Origin: Phalacrocorax aristotelis
Taxonomy: Eukaryota; Chordata; Aves; Suliformes; Phalacrocoracidae
Direction of reading: 5' to 3'
NCBI RefSeq assembly: GCF_949628215.1
Contig: NC_134311.1
Span: forward strand, 77,990,090 to 78,054,089
Length of the DNA stretch: 64,000 nt
The notes beneath the pieces were generated by a model. The model was given only the letters and a program-made list of their open reading frames with translations, ran no database searches and was not told the origin of the DNA. This document shows, in pieces, positions 11,401-25,589 of the stretch. The translations under genes and the position numbers were made by a program. Position 1 is the first letter of the stretch, and every line of letters starts with the position of its first letter.

Positions 11401-14400
11401 ATTTCTAAGTAGAAAATGCCTGTTCTCTAAATAAAACTTGGACTAGGTCTTTATTACTCTTCAAAAAAAACAATGGAGTTACACACTCAAGATATTACAT
11501 TTTCTGGGCTTTAACTTTTCATGGGAGTAACAAATACAATATTGATTTCTTTGTGTTGAGACGCTAAAACACGAACTGGCCTCTCAGCAAGCAGTCAAGG
11601 GGCATCTGTCTAAGGCGTCTTCATTGCTATTATATAGAAATGCTGTCACCTTGTCTGCCACCCCTAGTGAACTGGTCATTCATCTCATTAGCCATTCTGA
11701 AGCTGAACACCTTTCGTATGGGCAAAAAAAGGTAGATGAGGTTTTGTTACTGATGACAAACAGGCCAAATAAGTAGTAGCTTGTGTTACATCTGTCTCCC
11801 CTGACCTGAACCTTGTCTCATCTGCAGGACAAGAAAATAAGAACTCCTATACCCGGAATTGCTATATATTTTTCATTACACAATCCCAGCTCATCCCCAT
11901 CTTCTCTTTTCTCTCTGTTGTTTCCCTCTACTCACAAGACAGAGAACACCTATAGCAAATGGCAGCCTCTGGCAGAAATGCAGGATCCTCAGTCACCTCC
12001 TGCTGCTGGAAATGTCCTGCCTTTACTCTCAGCCAGAGGAAGATACAACCCTTCCCTACCTTCATGCACTCCCTGCATACAAAGCAGCTGTTTTCACTTG
12101 AACAGGAAGATTCAGAATTATAACCCTCTTGACACAACTCTCTGATTCACTTCAGTGTAACCCAACAGATCACTTATCTTCAACTTCCCCGTATCTAAAT
12201 TGCATAGGTGACTCAACCCACTATGCACAGAATATCTTCAAAATACAAGCTTTCCCTCCCTGGAGAGAGAAATCCCACTTAACAGCAAGTGTTGTGCGGT
12301 GGTGGATTAGTAACAAGACACACCTCGGTGTGTAACTTCTCTGCCAGGCACCATGGGCAGCTAGCAAGCTTGCTATGTGTAATAAACCCAAGTTTTATCC
12401 AAGAGACAAGAAACACAGCAACAATTTGGATGAACTGCAAGTTCAAAACAATTCCCCTAAGGAGATGTTGAACTTCTGCCCTTCATTCCAAGAAACCCTT
12501 TCCCATTTTGGCCGTCCTGCCGTGAATGGCTCTTTGAGCCCTTGCTCCCTTTTCCATTTCCCCATTTCTGGTTTGCTTGCAGTGTGTTGTTGGCGATGGG
12601 CATCATCACCAGCCCTTCTGGGGAAACGTTCTAGCTCCTCCAGCACCACGAACCACTTTAACATCACTAACCCTTGAACATCCTCATCCACAAGCCCCTC
12701 CAGTTGCTACCAGAGCTCGCTCTGGACCTCTCCCTGCATCCATGTTCCCACCACAGTAGTGTCCATCCATAGGCGTCCAAGAGCAGGACCCACACTGCAG
12801 TTCACTCACCCCTTGCTGCCCTCTGCAGCTCATTGGAAAGTACATAGCATTCATTCCTCTCCTGGAACACCTAAAGGCACAAGATTTCTTCTCTATGGGG
12901 TGGAGAATGATGAAAAAATGTGTGACCTGGCAAAAGAGTCCACAGCACCAGAGGCTTGCTCCATCCAAGTACATGAGCAGTGCTCCCAGAGGGCTAGGAC
13001 AGCAACAAAACTATTAGAGGCATTCAGTTAAGATTTCATGCAGGCAGATTACCTACCATTTGGTCACCCTTCATCCACAAGACACAGAATACACTGATTA
13101 CACTAGTTTAAGTGGAAAATACAAAAAATGGATTCAGGAAAGGGAGGATCTATGCAACAGTGCAGCAGACAGACGAGCCCACCAAAAACATAGCACGCAT
13201 TCTACATAAGGGAGTGTGTGATTTTGTTTAACCAAAATGTACATGATACAGCTTTGGGATGAGTTTGCCACATTATAATATTTTATTTTATTAAGCCAAA
13301 GTTGAAAGCTGATACAAAGCAGAGAGACAACTAGGTTATTTCTAAAGGGCAAGTACCCACTAACATACCAAATGATAGCTGTGAATGGAAAGTCATGCTG
13401 GGGATTAAGAGCAGGGTAGCAGGAAGAGAGCAGAAAAGGACATTTATCCTTATCCCTGAGATGTTTGCAGGTGTGCTGAAAAGAAGCAGAGGTGTGTCAC
13501 AAAAATAAGGTACACCAAATGTGCTTGAGAAGTGGGCTCAGATGGATTGAGACATCCAGGTTTTCTCCACTGAAAACCAGAACTTTTTTTCTTTTTTAAG
13601 TACAGTAATGTTTTATATTTTGCCTGCAATTAAAATTCCAGAAAAAAAGCTTTCCCCTGACTGGTGCCTCCTGGAATCAGAAGCTGTCTTTCCTCTTCAG
13701 CACAAGCAAGCATCAGGTGGCAAAGAAGGAATTACACAAGAGGGATGCAGTATTCAGGTATTCATAGCTTCAGCCTAAACTCTGCTGGGACCTTGTGGAA
13801 CAATGCTTCAAAGCAAGTCAAACCACCCATCAGCTCCTTTTCAGTATATCTGCAAACCACAGCTGTAAGCATTTCACCACCTCCCAGGGAGGCAATTCTG
13901 CAAGCAAGCAGGAGTCCACAAGACTCGCATAGACCAGCCAGGCAAAACCAGTGCCACCCTTCAAGCTAGAGCACATGTCAGGTCAAGCACTTTTGAAGCC
14001 TACGATAGCAGAGGAGGAATGTCAGCAAGAATGCTGTGCAGAAAAGGCACATTGTCCTTACAACAATTCTTCTCCCAGAGAAGGCCACTAACCTGTATGT
14101 TGCAGATTTACGTAATAAAGCTAAGGAGGTAAGAGGTCCCATTTGGGATGTGACCGATAATCACGCCAGTGAGTTTTGCATGCTTGTTCATTCCATTGTC
14201 CTTTCAAAGAATAGTTATTTGTAAGACATGCAGAAACCTGTGCTTTTAGAAGAAGCTGTGCCCAAGCAACAAAAGAAAAGCACCCAAATAGCTCTGACTT
14301 CAGACATGTGGGGTTGCTCGTGTGCTTCTCAAATACACAAAGCCAGATTTCTCCTTATCAAAGGAGAGGTAACCACATACCAGTGCTGGAGAAGACAGCT

Positions 14401-17270
14401 GCTTTCAGACACGTCATGAAACCATCCAGGATTTAAGTTCTTCTGGGAACCCATCCAAAAGCATTCAAAAGATAACTGAGAATCATTTATACACTCAGAG
14501 AAAAAGGGCCAAAGGCCTGATTATTCAAAATAATCAAGCCTGACAGGCAAGTGAGTGATGGCACATCAGAGGATGCACATGTCTGTTCTTCCTTCCCTAA
14601 TTAAATCATGGACTAATCTTTCTACAGTCTTATTATCTGTAACAAAGTAATGCCTTTTGCCTACAAGGACTTGGCTCTGTTTCACCAACGTGGGCAGGAT
14701 CAAAACCCCTCCATATGACACAGCCACCTGCAGTCTACCCTGCAAAAGCCTACCTGTGGATGGCCTTAGTCACCCAGCACCCTAACAGAAAGAGAAACCT
14801 CCTTTCCCTTCTTGCTCCTGGAAGCTACAGCATGGGCAATCTAGGGTCACATATTTTCAACTCTTTAGGTACTTAAGGACATGCTGCAACAAGGTCCAAT
14901 GGTTTTCAAACACACCAACTTAAGTTCACATCCAACCCAATGGATTGTGGAAACCCCAGGAAGAGTTTGCCTTCAGGGTCTGAGGAGCCTCTCTAGTTAA
15001 CTTAGCTAAGCTCTCTGAAGACAGCACGTGAGAAGCAGGGATCTGTGAGAAACCCTCCTGCTAAGAAGTGCTGTAACTGCTCGTTCCATTCATTACGTCC
15101 ACTCCTAACCAGCATGATCCCCTCCCACCTGCTTTACCTGATTCCCAGCTTTAGACTACCAGTATTTTATATTACCCTGCAGCATGACCAAATTTCATTT
15201 CATCGATGCCCTGGATCCATCCTACTGTGCTTTAAGGCAATCTCTTTGCAAAAGGGACCGTGACCAAAGGTCACAACCCATAAGGGGCGTTCAAGATTGG
15301 AGAGGAGAGAAATTACTGTACGGAAATGTCCACCTCATGGAGGGGCCATCCTCCCCTCACCCCCATCCTCTGCTGTTCTCCAACACTGTAGCATCGCCTT
15401 TGCCCAACCCCAGGTTGCATCTCTTCTTCACCCCACCTGCTCACCACACTTCATCAGCTTCACTCACTTTGCCACCTCTGTGTCAAGCAGCTCCCCTCCT
15501 CTGGTGCAACTTCATTTTCTAATCTCGCCTGGACAGGAACACTGAGCTTTCAGCAAGGTCCCGCCGGTGAGTCAACCCCCGCTTGCACACATGGTTGTGA
15601 GCAGGGTGTATTAAGTGATGTAAATTGATCTATTGTTTGCTTCGACCCCGTGTGTGGTGAGAACTGATAAGAACAATGGACTCCCCATAACACTTCTCAT
15701 CCATGTTATCAGCCTCTGATCTTAATCTCAGGAGTCAATGTCATAATCCATCACTGTTAATGAGCGTGAGCTCCCCTAGGCAGGGGCCTTATCTCACTTG
15801 GCATCTGAAGGGCCGTACGAGGTTATGGCAATGGTGCAATTAAGTAAAGGTTACGCTGGCCTGAAAGTGTTAGCACTGGCTCTTTGGGAACACTTCTGTG
15901 TTATCAGAGACCAGAGGAGGCAAAAGTAAATGCCTTAATGTGCCAAAATTCACATGTCTCTTCCTGGCATTTCCATCGCTGGGACCTTCTGACCCAGCAG
16001 ATCCAGTACCAGCAACACAGAAAGAGAAGCTGCCAGCTTTGGGCACCTACCAACACAGACACACACAAGTGTCGTGGTTTGAAGGCAGGATTGAGCATGC
16101 TGGAGACGTGCTCATTTATTGCCACTAAATGTTCCATTTACTGCCAGAAATATTTCCTGAGGTGAAAGTAAAGAGTAAATACACAGGCAGTGTGTATTTA
16201 TCAGTATGTCCTGTTTAGCTCTGTTGCCTGCATCTATCAAAATATCACACCTATCGATCAAACTGAACTCTAGAAGAGCAACCCTAAATAACATAAAACA
16301 GCAACACAACGCCATCCTCATGCTGACTTCTGGGGGGCTCCTGCTACAGGGGGCAAAAATAATTCCTTTTCCTGGCTCTTCTAGGGGCAGGTCACTCCAT
16401 CAGGGCAAAGAAAATTGCAGCCTTCATGTCACCTAATTCATGTCCCAGCTAGAAAGGAGCTGATTTTGCACTGACAAGCTCTGCCAGGAAGTAAAGGACT
16501 CCTCTTTCAACAGTACCTACACTGCCTGCCCTTCATACAGGTCACGAGCTACCTACAAAAATTATTTGCAGTGGTCCCCTTAAAGGCAAAAGTGTCTACA
16601 ATGCCCTAAAACATGCTTGCCTCTGCCTGTGACTCAGCTGCAGATTTAACTGCAATGTAGACAATCTTGGGATAATCAGGTCAAGGCTGTCAAAGAATAT
16701 TGCCTCCAGACACAGATCGGTGGAAAGAGCAATCATTCAGCCTTGCCTCATTTATTACCTCAACAGTTTGGCTTCACACATCCGCAACACACCTCTCCTC
16801 CCACGCCTGCCCACTGCGGCTGGGCAGGGGCAGCGGGCACCGTGCCTTCCCTCGCTCCTTCCTACCACGTGGTATTTCAGTTCCAGTCCAAGTTTTGGAA
16901 TTCAGTTCAGAAACAAATGGATGAAAACGACCTATGTTATACTAGAAGTGATACACCAGGTCAGATTAGGTGATGCAGTGGTCTCCTCTGGCTATTCAAC
17001 CCGTCCTTGAAAGCCATAACTTTCAAACACATTGGGGCTATATTTAAGAGCAAGCATGATGGCAAGATAGCCATGCAGGATGGAAAACCTGTGGCTGACA
17101 TACAGGTGGGTGAACTGAGGAGCAGTCAAAGCATTTCTGGAGCTCTACAGTGGCAGATAGTGCCAAGAGGAGAAATTCAGCTGAAATTTGCCAGTAAGCA
17201 AGGGGAAATGGCTGAACAGTCCAGGCCTTAATCACATTTCAGATACATGACAGCTTGGGCCACTCAAGTT

Positions 17271-17315
17271 AAAAACAAAACAAAATAAACAAACAAACCA
17301 AAACCAAACAAAACC
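17271..17315. repeat. (AAAC)n-like simple repeat
   Basis: Repeated aaac/aaacc units in intergenic sequence. Confidence 0.7.
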
Positions 17316-20300
17316 CCACCATTTACTTAATCACATTTACATTTTGGATTTGGATCAATGAAACACTGTGGACTATCAGACACTAGAAGGACAAAGGACA
17401 ACAGAATATGTTTCTCAGAGAAGATGCCACACTAAGCTTCAGTCTAGAGGGGCTGGATACAGGATCTCAGGCAAGGCAGAGTGTGAGTGAAAAGAAGAGT
17501 AGAGAGGTATTCTCCAGAGGCACAACCTAGAGAGGTGTGTTTCTATCCATTGCTGCGGACCTAAGTCTGAGCACTTTTGAATCTGCTTTGAGTCTGAGAA
17601 GTGAGACAGCACAAACACGGTGGTGGCCAGAGCTCAGACCACACATCAGCTCCATTGCATCACCGGCCAAGAGTGTTGTGTCAACGGAAAGTTCAGGACC
17701 TGCTTCAGATGTAATGTGTGGACTGATGGATATAACCAGCCCACACTCCTTCCCAAGATGCAGCACAAGGGAGTGCATGTCTCATCCCAGAGAAGGGCTA
17801 TGAAATCCACAGCTAAAGGAGCATAAATCTCTCAAATCACCAGCTGTGCTCATTCAGCAGGAAAAGACAGAGAACATAAATCATCACAGGCTCACTTTCC
17901 ATAGGACAGGTGAGCAGAGACTTCTTTTCCGGGGATATTTCAAGCACCTTTAATCAGACACGTCATTTGGATTAGGCTAAAGGACAGGTTTAGTGTCTGT
18001 CTTTTGCCAACTGGCTCACCCCTTGCTCAGGCTAATCCCCGCATCGCACAGACACCAGACCTTTAGCGCTTATTTGGATGACAGGATGAGCAGGGTAGGG
18101 GAGGACAGCCAGTGGCTGGTAAGCTCACTTGGGTCTGAGGAACGTTGGGTTCTGCCCCAAAACTTTCTATTGCTGTCATTAAGCAACTACACACGTATCC
18201 TTCGTGAGTCAAAGGTCTCTTAGGGTTCTCATTCTGTATGGCCACATCAGGCATTTCAGGGCAAAGCAGTTATTAAAGCAGCTCTATCTACACTGTTGGT
18301 TAAGCTTGGGACCAAGCCCAGTGCTGAGATTAGACTACCCTGCGGTAAACTCTGCAAGCCTGTAATAAAAGCTTGCCTTATCCTGAGCTGTACTTCTGCC
18401 TGGAGAAGGTGGACACTAGTGTTACCGTGGCCCCACACTCATTCTCTCATTGGTTTTGACCTACCTTGGTACTGCCCCAGCTGACCGCACCACACCCCTG
18501 CCTGTTTGCAGATGTCCCAGAGCCAGTTCTTCCCGGCCATAGCAGAGGCTTTGCACAAACAGCAGCGGAAACAGAAACACACAGGTCTGGGAGATCAGAC
18601 CACTTCTTCATCTCAATACATGGACATGACTGCAGAAGTCAACAGACAACAAGTTATGAGAGACTCTATTTCTTATTCCATCCCTGATGCTCTGCCCATA
18701 ATAAGATGCAAGCTATGTTTTTCACACAGTAATTTCCCAGTAGGCAAAACGTACCCAAATATGCATCTAACTTCCTTTAGCTGACATTCACCAGAGGCAA
18801 CAAGGGCTCACCAGCATCCCCTTTGCTGCTCCATCAATTTGCCACTGCAGCTTTGGTGATGGAACAGCCGAAGACCTTGCAGTGATGATACAGCAGGCAT
18901 GAGAGTTTCCCAGGTAAGGACCATTTGTAAGGGGCTAAGCAAACACCACAGGTGAGCAACCCAACCTGCAGCCACTCGGGCTGATTCAGCAGGAGCTCAA
19001 CACAGTGGCGCCCATGCCCCACAGCGGCACTCAGTGCCAGGAACCAGGATCAGTGTCACCTACAGGAATGGTGCCTGGCTTTGACACCCTCCATCCCTCC
19101 CACCCCTTCTACTTTCCTTGCACTGTAGGTATACTTGTTGATTTTTATTTTTCCCCTCCAGATCAGTGAGGATGAAGAGGTCACACAGGGAAGATGCACA
19201 GCCCGCGGTAGCTACCCAAGAAGCTCAGCACGGCTCGGTCCTGCTCAGCTGGCAGTAACCAGGCGGAGGGAAAATTCCTCTGGCCTCCCTGCTTCACCTC
19301 CGAGCTACGGCACAGACCCGCTACTGCACAGACCCAATCCCTTCAGGGGGTGGTGCCAGGTTTTACCAAACACACGGCTTTTGCACTGAACATGTGCAGA
19401 CTGGCACACTCAGAGGACCAGGGGCAGGACTCACACACGGTGCTGACTGCAGTAGAAAATCTTGGAGCTAGAATTAAGGCCGAAAGGGAGGAAGGGGGAA
19501 TAACCAGCTCTGTCCCGGTGCTTGAATAAGCAGGTGCATTATCCGCACAGGTACAGCCATACAAAAAAAGCTCATTTTGGACATCCTCAGCAACAAACAT
19601 GGGATGAGGAGGCATGAGCTCTGCTGTGCCTATCTGCAGCTACATATTGCAACCTGGGTACACACCACCACCCCCCAGGACAGATTCTCAGATTGAAGCA
19701 GTTTAACACAGCATCAGTGGAAGAGTGTGCAAGGCGGCACGGAGCAGCGTCTGACACTCCAGAGGGCTCAGCTGACAAGTTGCTGTCTGCCAACACATGT
19801 GGTGCAAGTGGTATCACTGAACGGAGGGCAAATTTGCTAAGAAACCATCCTGGCATGTTTCTGGGTTGCCCTGCAAGTTTTGTCAACCATCCATCATAAA
19901 ACACTGCGGGAATTTCTAAGGAGTTTGGAGAGGTCAACACTCTACAAGACACCAGCCTGTACAAGAAGTCAGCCAACTAGGAAAGGTTAAAAGCAGCTGA
20001 GAAATGCTGCTGGTCCAGGAAAACATTTGCATTAGCAAGACACAGGGATGGACCACTTCAGTCAGTTTATTGCAACACCATTCTCCCCTCCTGTGCTTTC
20101 TCCATCAGACAGTGCCTTTAAATTGCAACCTATATGGTATGGTATGTAACTCCTTGCAGAGCCACTAGCACATAGTTACTGTAGTCAAAGCAACACCCAG
20201 ACACCACATCTCTCACTTTTCTCAATGCCTCATGAGGTATTCACCTGGATTCAGGGCAGACAGAGGAGGCAAAGTCCAGGGAGCAAAAGCTGGTGTTGGC

Positions 20301-23300
20301 ACTTGCTGAAGGCAGTTTGATTTAGTTGGTACCCTCTTAGAGAGGTAACCTTCAAAACCCAGGACTGCTATTCACAGGAGCAGAGGCAGCCCTAACAGTG
20401 ACGGGGACAGGAGATACTCCCCCCTCAGCTGCCAAAAAGCACGCTGTGAACTCGCCATACCGTTGGCAGGATGGGTAAATATCTCCCTATCCTTGGCTGA
20501 AAATTTGCCACTGGCCTACTTTAAATTGCTACTTACTTGCATTTACAGGTTCCTCTAGTTTTTATTTACAGGTTTTTATTTAAATGGGTTAATCCATTTT
20601 CTGAGTGGGAGAATCCACAAATTTCCATTCTCTTCTCTTTCTCCAGATTCCATGTATTTTCATTGCACAAGAAAGCACCAGAAACTGGGGTGTCTCTGGG
20701 ATCAGACCTGAGACTGTTGCTTCTGTGTAAGCACCGAGGGAAGATATTAGTAAAGTAGCATAACAATTGCTGTCATTACTTACAGCTCTTAAAAAAGATT
20801 TAACAGGAAGAAAGTCATAATTTTATGAATATGGAAGGCATCCTTGTTTTGGTGTTGGACCAGAAGCAGCCCTCTTGTCAGAAATCTTAGATACTATTTA
20901 AGCACAGAACTGCTAAAAAAGGTCACAGATAACAGAGTCTGTGGATCATATAGCCATGGATAGTTTTGTTTACAAAATTTTTTGGCTGATTCGGATAGTT
21001 TGCAAACTTTTTAAGCTATACATTTTTAACTCCGCGTTTTCAAACATTAAAAAGTTTCTTTGGCAAGTAGCTATCTCACGGTCTGAAAATAAAATCAGTT
21101 TAGAGATAAAACCTGAAGGATTCATACTTCTGCACTGATTGACCAGGTATTTGTCTAGGAGATATTGGAGTTAAACATTAGAGAGGGAGAGAGGCTCACA
21201 CTAACTGGTAACTACAGCTATTCTTTACATTACTCATTTATGCTTCAGTGTAACTACATGCTTAAGCATGGATTTCACTAATCTTTCACTTCAATCCAGA
21301 GACCTGCTGGGCCAAGAAGAGTGAAAGGCCTAGAGATCGCCACAACACCAAAACATTTACATCACAAATAGTTAAAATCAAACAGTGTATGGAGGAAAAT
21401 GGGGAAGGTACACAGGAAAGACACAGGTCTCTTATTTGCTGTTTCCACCACCCATACCCACAGGTTTCTCTGCTGACAATGGCATGTTTGGCCTTTTTAC
21501 AGCTACTAAAGACAGTTTGCAAAGTAGTTGGAGCACTGTGTCCTGATAGTCCTGCTCCATGAGGGCACGCATAGGGACTGAGCAGGCTCTAAGTCATTAG
21601 CTGAAATAACACCACCCTCTGCTGAGTAACGACAGGTCCAAGCCACTGTAAATGATAGCTAGGTACTCTCAGACCCTCCCTCAAAGAGTCTGGTAAAAGA
21701 GAAATCCCTCCCTTCACAGGCACTGGGAGAGTAATTCTAACTGTGACCAGAACAAAGAAAGAATCTCGAAAGCAGCAAACACACTTAATACTACCAAATC
21801 TCCCAGTCCCTCTTCCGGGAGCTTTGGCACAGCAAATTAAGAAAAGAACATATACTGAGAGTTTAAGAAGAGGTGGGGAGCAAAGGTGAGCCCTGGCGTC
21901 TCGGGGCAGGCAGAAGTGCTGGCTCTTGTCACAGCAAAAGTGGCAGCAGCTACTAATCAGCAGCACCTTATATTGGCTCTGGGAGCCCTCCAGTGGCTGT
22001 ATACCAGCTGCTGCCTAGAGCAAGAACCATGTGGGTGCTGCTGTCCCTGTCTCCAAAACAGGAGACAGGTAGCGGGACCCTCCAGCAGCACAGCTGCCAA
22101 GATGGGGAGAGGGAGTCAGGCATCAGCCCTTCCTCTGAAGCAAAAGCAGCAAACGTCAAGCTAAGCCCTGATAGGGAATACACACTCCAAGACTAAACAA
22201 TGCCATGGGATCACTGTGTGGAGCATGACATGGAGGGGAGCATGGTCAGCACTCCACAAGCCCAGAGCTCTGCAGATCAGCAAACTGCAGAGCAAGTTTG
22301 CTAAAGCTAAACCCACAAAGGAAGAGCAAGCATTCGCACAAGGATTTTGGGCAAAAGCTGGGGCTCAGCTTATTTCAAACACAGGTTAACAACACAGAGA
22401 AGAATGACTTGCGACTCATCATGGTCACAGGAGTCCAGACAGAGCAGAGTACCAGGAGACTCCAGAGCACTCCTCCACTGATGAACCCTGGCACAAGAGC
22501 TCAGCTGATTTTGAAAGAAGAAGGTGTTTTGTTTACACCTAGGGATGACACTAACCAGTGAGCACAAGGGCTAAAACACAGTTGGCTCTGGGTTCAGGAG
22601 GACGAACTACCTCAAGCCAGAAGAGCAAGGGTCTCTCTTGCCAACTCCTTAAGCAGATTTCAAGCACTTCCTCCAGCTTGGTGAGTTGGTAGCACTTGAA
22701 CGCCACCCACTCTTGCACCATCATATACATGGAGTGGGTGTTTGCAGCCCAAATCTGCAGTACCCTTGCTTTAGATGGAAAATGGTAATACTCTGATTCC
22801 TTTTGTTGGATTTTTCACATGACTGACCACAAAACTATTAATATCTGACTCCAGAGCTGGTTCAGCTAGACAACTCATTCTCTCCAAGGAGAGGAAAACC
22901 ACAACTTCTTCCATCCCTGGAAAAACCTTTTGTGACTCCAAGATCAGCAGCTCAGATGTAGTAGAGACAGCTCTGGTTTGCTGATACACCTCAGTGGAGA
23001 ATGTCAACCAGCATGAGAGAGTTCGGTTTGTTTCTTCTGTGCCTTCTTCACATCTCCAGGAAGGGTGAGTTCTGAGCTTGCTGCAAAACCCTGTCTGATC
23101 AAGGCTTTTCTTCTCCCTCTACTCAAAGTACCAGGGGAATTGACTTGTACAATAAACTCTCCAAGAATTGTACCATCTATCGTGTTGCTTAAAAGGATCC
23201 TGAAGTTCCAGATGCATGTGAAAGCACTGGAAAAACTCAAAGGCTTCACTCTGAAATTGTCAGAGAGGTCTTTGTCTTGGGGTTTTTTGCATTTTTTGCT

Positions 23301-23557
23301 TTTTTAACTTGTGCAGGGAGATCATGTTCATCTAACTTTTCCCCTGCATTGCCAATTGGATGCAAATTTTCATCACCGCTCAGAAGTGCTGTTTCGTATT
23401 CCTAGGAGTTGCTATGCAATGGACAAAATTTGCTTCAGTTCCACTGAGCACTTAAACTCACATTTAACTTCAAGTATGAACTTAAGTTCCATTAAACTCA
23501 ATGGGATTTGCTTAAAGCAAGGCTAGCATTTGTGGTGGTCTTCAGCAAAAATGTCTT

Positions 23558-23747
23558 CCCTGCCAGAGGGGTCAGGCCCTGGCACAGGCTGCCCAGAGAG
23601 GTGGGGGAGTCACCGTCCCTGGGGGGGTTCAAAGGACGTGTAGACGTGGCCCTTGGGGCCATGGTTTAGGAGGCCTGGGGGTGTTGGGTTGGGGGTTGGA
23701 CTTGACGATCCCAGAGACCTTTTCCAACCTTAATGATTCTGTGATCT
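23558..23747 (+). mobile_element. CR1 LINE 3' end fragment
   Basis: The sequence carries the usual CR1 3' wording: caggctgcccagagaggtgg, a gagtcaccgtccctgg block, then ttggacttgacgatcccaga and ttttccaaccttaatgattc, ending in the ATTCTGTG-type terminal repeat. It is 5'-truncated, as most CR1 copies are, with no coding capacity. CR1 is the main LINE of birds, crocodilians and turtles. Confidence 0.85.
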
Positions 23748-25563
23748 TGTTACTGTGTTCATGACCTCAAATCCTTTCCATTGACATCTAGAAGATGCGC
23801 TGACCTCTCAGCTGCTTTCAGGCGTTACCTCATGTAAGGTGTAAGCTATTTGCCTATGACCTTCTCTGTTTCTTGTAAGAGGTTCAGTCCCAGGAAGAAA
23901 TGGGCAAGAGAAAGCCATGGAAGACCCACCATGTTGAAGCTTTAAGGTTAAGGTTAAATTATACACAAGATGCTGACAACTCCCTTTTCTCATAATTTAG
24001 GCAAACCATTCCCATAGAAATGGGTGGAGCTGGTGACATTGGAAGCACTTATTTTTAACATTATTTCTTATATGGAAGGCAAAAATAATGTTCTTTGCTT
24101 AAGATTAAAATAAAATGCAAACCGAAAAGGTGTCAGAGAAAAGCAAATCATGTACTCAAAAGCATATGATCTACAGTTCTCCAAAAGTAAAAGGTTACAG
24201 TGACACGCTGTAAAATAAACAAAATAGCATGAAGTAAACTAGAAAGCAACAGCATTTTCCATTTTCATTGCCAGGCCTTTGTGCTCAAAGTCCATGAGCT
24301 TCCTGAAGCTCCGGTGGCCATGTAGCCTTGTGTATTAGATTAACTAGGCTGCAAAAGGTACTTCGTATGGTTATAAGGAGTGACAAGGCAGCCCGACTCC
24401 AGACCTCAGTAATCAAACTGCCGGCTTGGCACTGATTCCAGATAAATAACTTAACAGCAGAAAACTGGTCCTGCATCAGCCTTTGTCCTTTGTGCAGTGC
24501 ACAACAGATCAATACGAGCTGCACCGCCACCGAGGTATTTGTCAAGTATTATGGAAAACAATTATGATCAAGCAACACATCTTGTCTTCAAGTTTACACG
24601 ATTAACCCATCAGCTGAATGCCCACAGGCACAGTGAAGCCAGCTAGACCAGGGATGGGTGGCAATTATTTACAGGACGCCTTTACATTTTTCACAGTTAT
24701 TCTCAGCTATTGAGGGGGAAGTTTCTGATTTAATGAAGCCATCAGGTGAGTTTTATAAGACAGGAACATAGCCACAGACCTTCCTGAAGCCACAATCTGC
24801 TCCTACAGCTGTTGCAGTCAGCAACGCGGTGGGCAGATACACATATCTCCATGGAAAGCACTGCCTGCAGGTGCTGTTTGTTGACACTGTTGGTTCCTGG
24901 GGAAGGAGACAGATGAAACATTGAGTTTTCCCTATACACTTCCAAGGCGGGGAGTGTCCATTCAGCTGAGGGCTTTTTCATCACTGGACAGAAACGATCA
25001 GACTGGGTCTGGTGGCAATGAGGTCCAGCTCCCCAGACTGCACTAGGATTCACTGTGACCAATTTTGGCCAAAAAAGCAAAATCCCAACTGTTTGTGACA
25101 TCTCAGCTGGAAAACTCAGGATTTCTCCTGCCATGACAGCAGGACAAGGCCTGTCTGGGAAGACACTGGCAGCTGGAGTCCACGCAGTGACAACCTGCTC
25201 TGCTAACAGGGAGGTGCTTTCTGTGCTGTCGCTGGCATCCTCCTTCCTATGACAGGAGCTGATACAGGGAACTTGCCTATTCTTACGAGCTCTTGTACGA
25301 TGAGTATCTCCAAGTCTTTATTCAGATCCTGTCGTGTCTTATGAAGATGTTACTTTGTGATGATAGCACCATTGATTGTTAGAAACATCAACTGTTACTA
25401 CCTTTCCCAGGGGTGATGCAACCACCAGCTGATTAATTTAACAAATACTATAACATAGGAGTGTGTGGGTGCATGCATTCAAATGCAGGGCTGATACCCT
25501 TACTGCATTTCAGTGCTTAAAGCCACCAGATAAATGCAAAACTTTTATTTTTAGCTTTTTTTC

Positions 25564-25589
25564 AAAAAAAAAAAAAAAAAAAGAAAAAA
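25564..25589. repeat. Poly-A tract
   Basis: Nineteen A bases, then G and six more A, about 350 bases upstream of the first SIGLEC15 exon seen. Confidence 0.8.

Noticed and set aside
11813-13031. Several plus-strand frames of 80-110 codons in the spacer
   Set aside because: No splice chain, no domain, and low-complexity Ser/Pro/Thr wording of random AT-poor sequence.
22029-22070. ATG with good context followed by WVLLSLSPKQET and a GT of the right phase, as a SIGLEC15 signal exon
   Set aside because: The hydrophobic core is only about six residues, the donor (gtagcg) is poor, and nothing else supports it.
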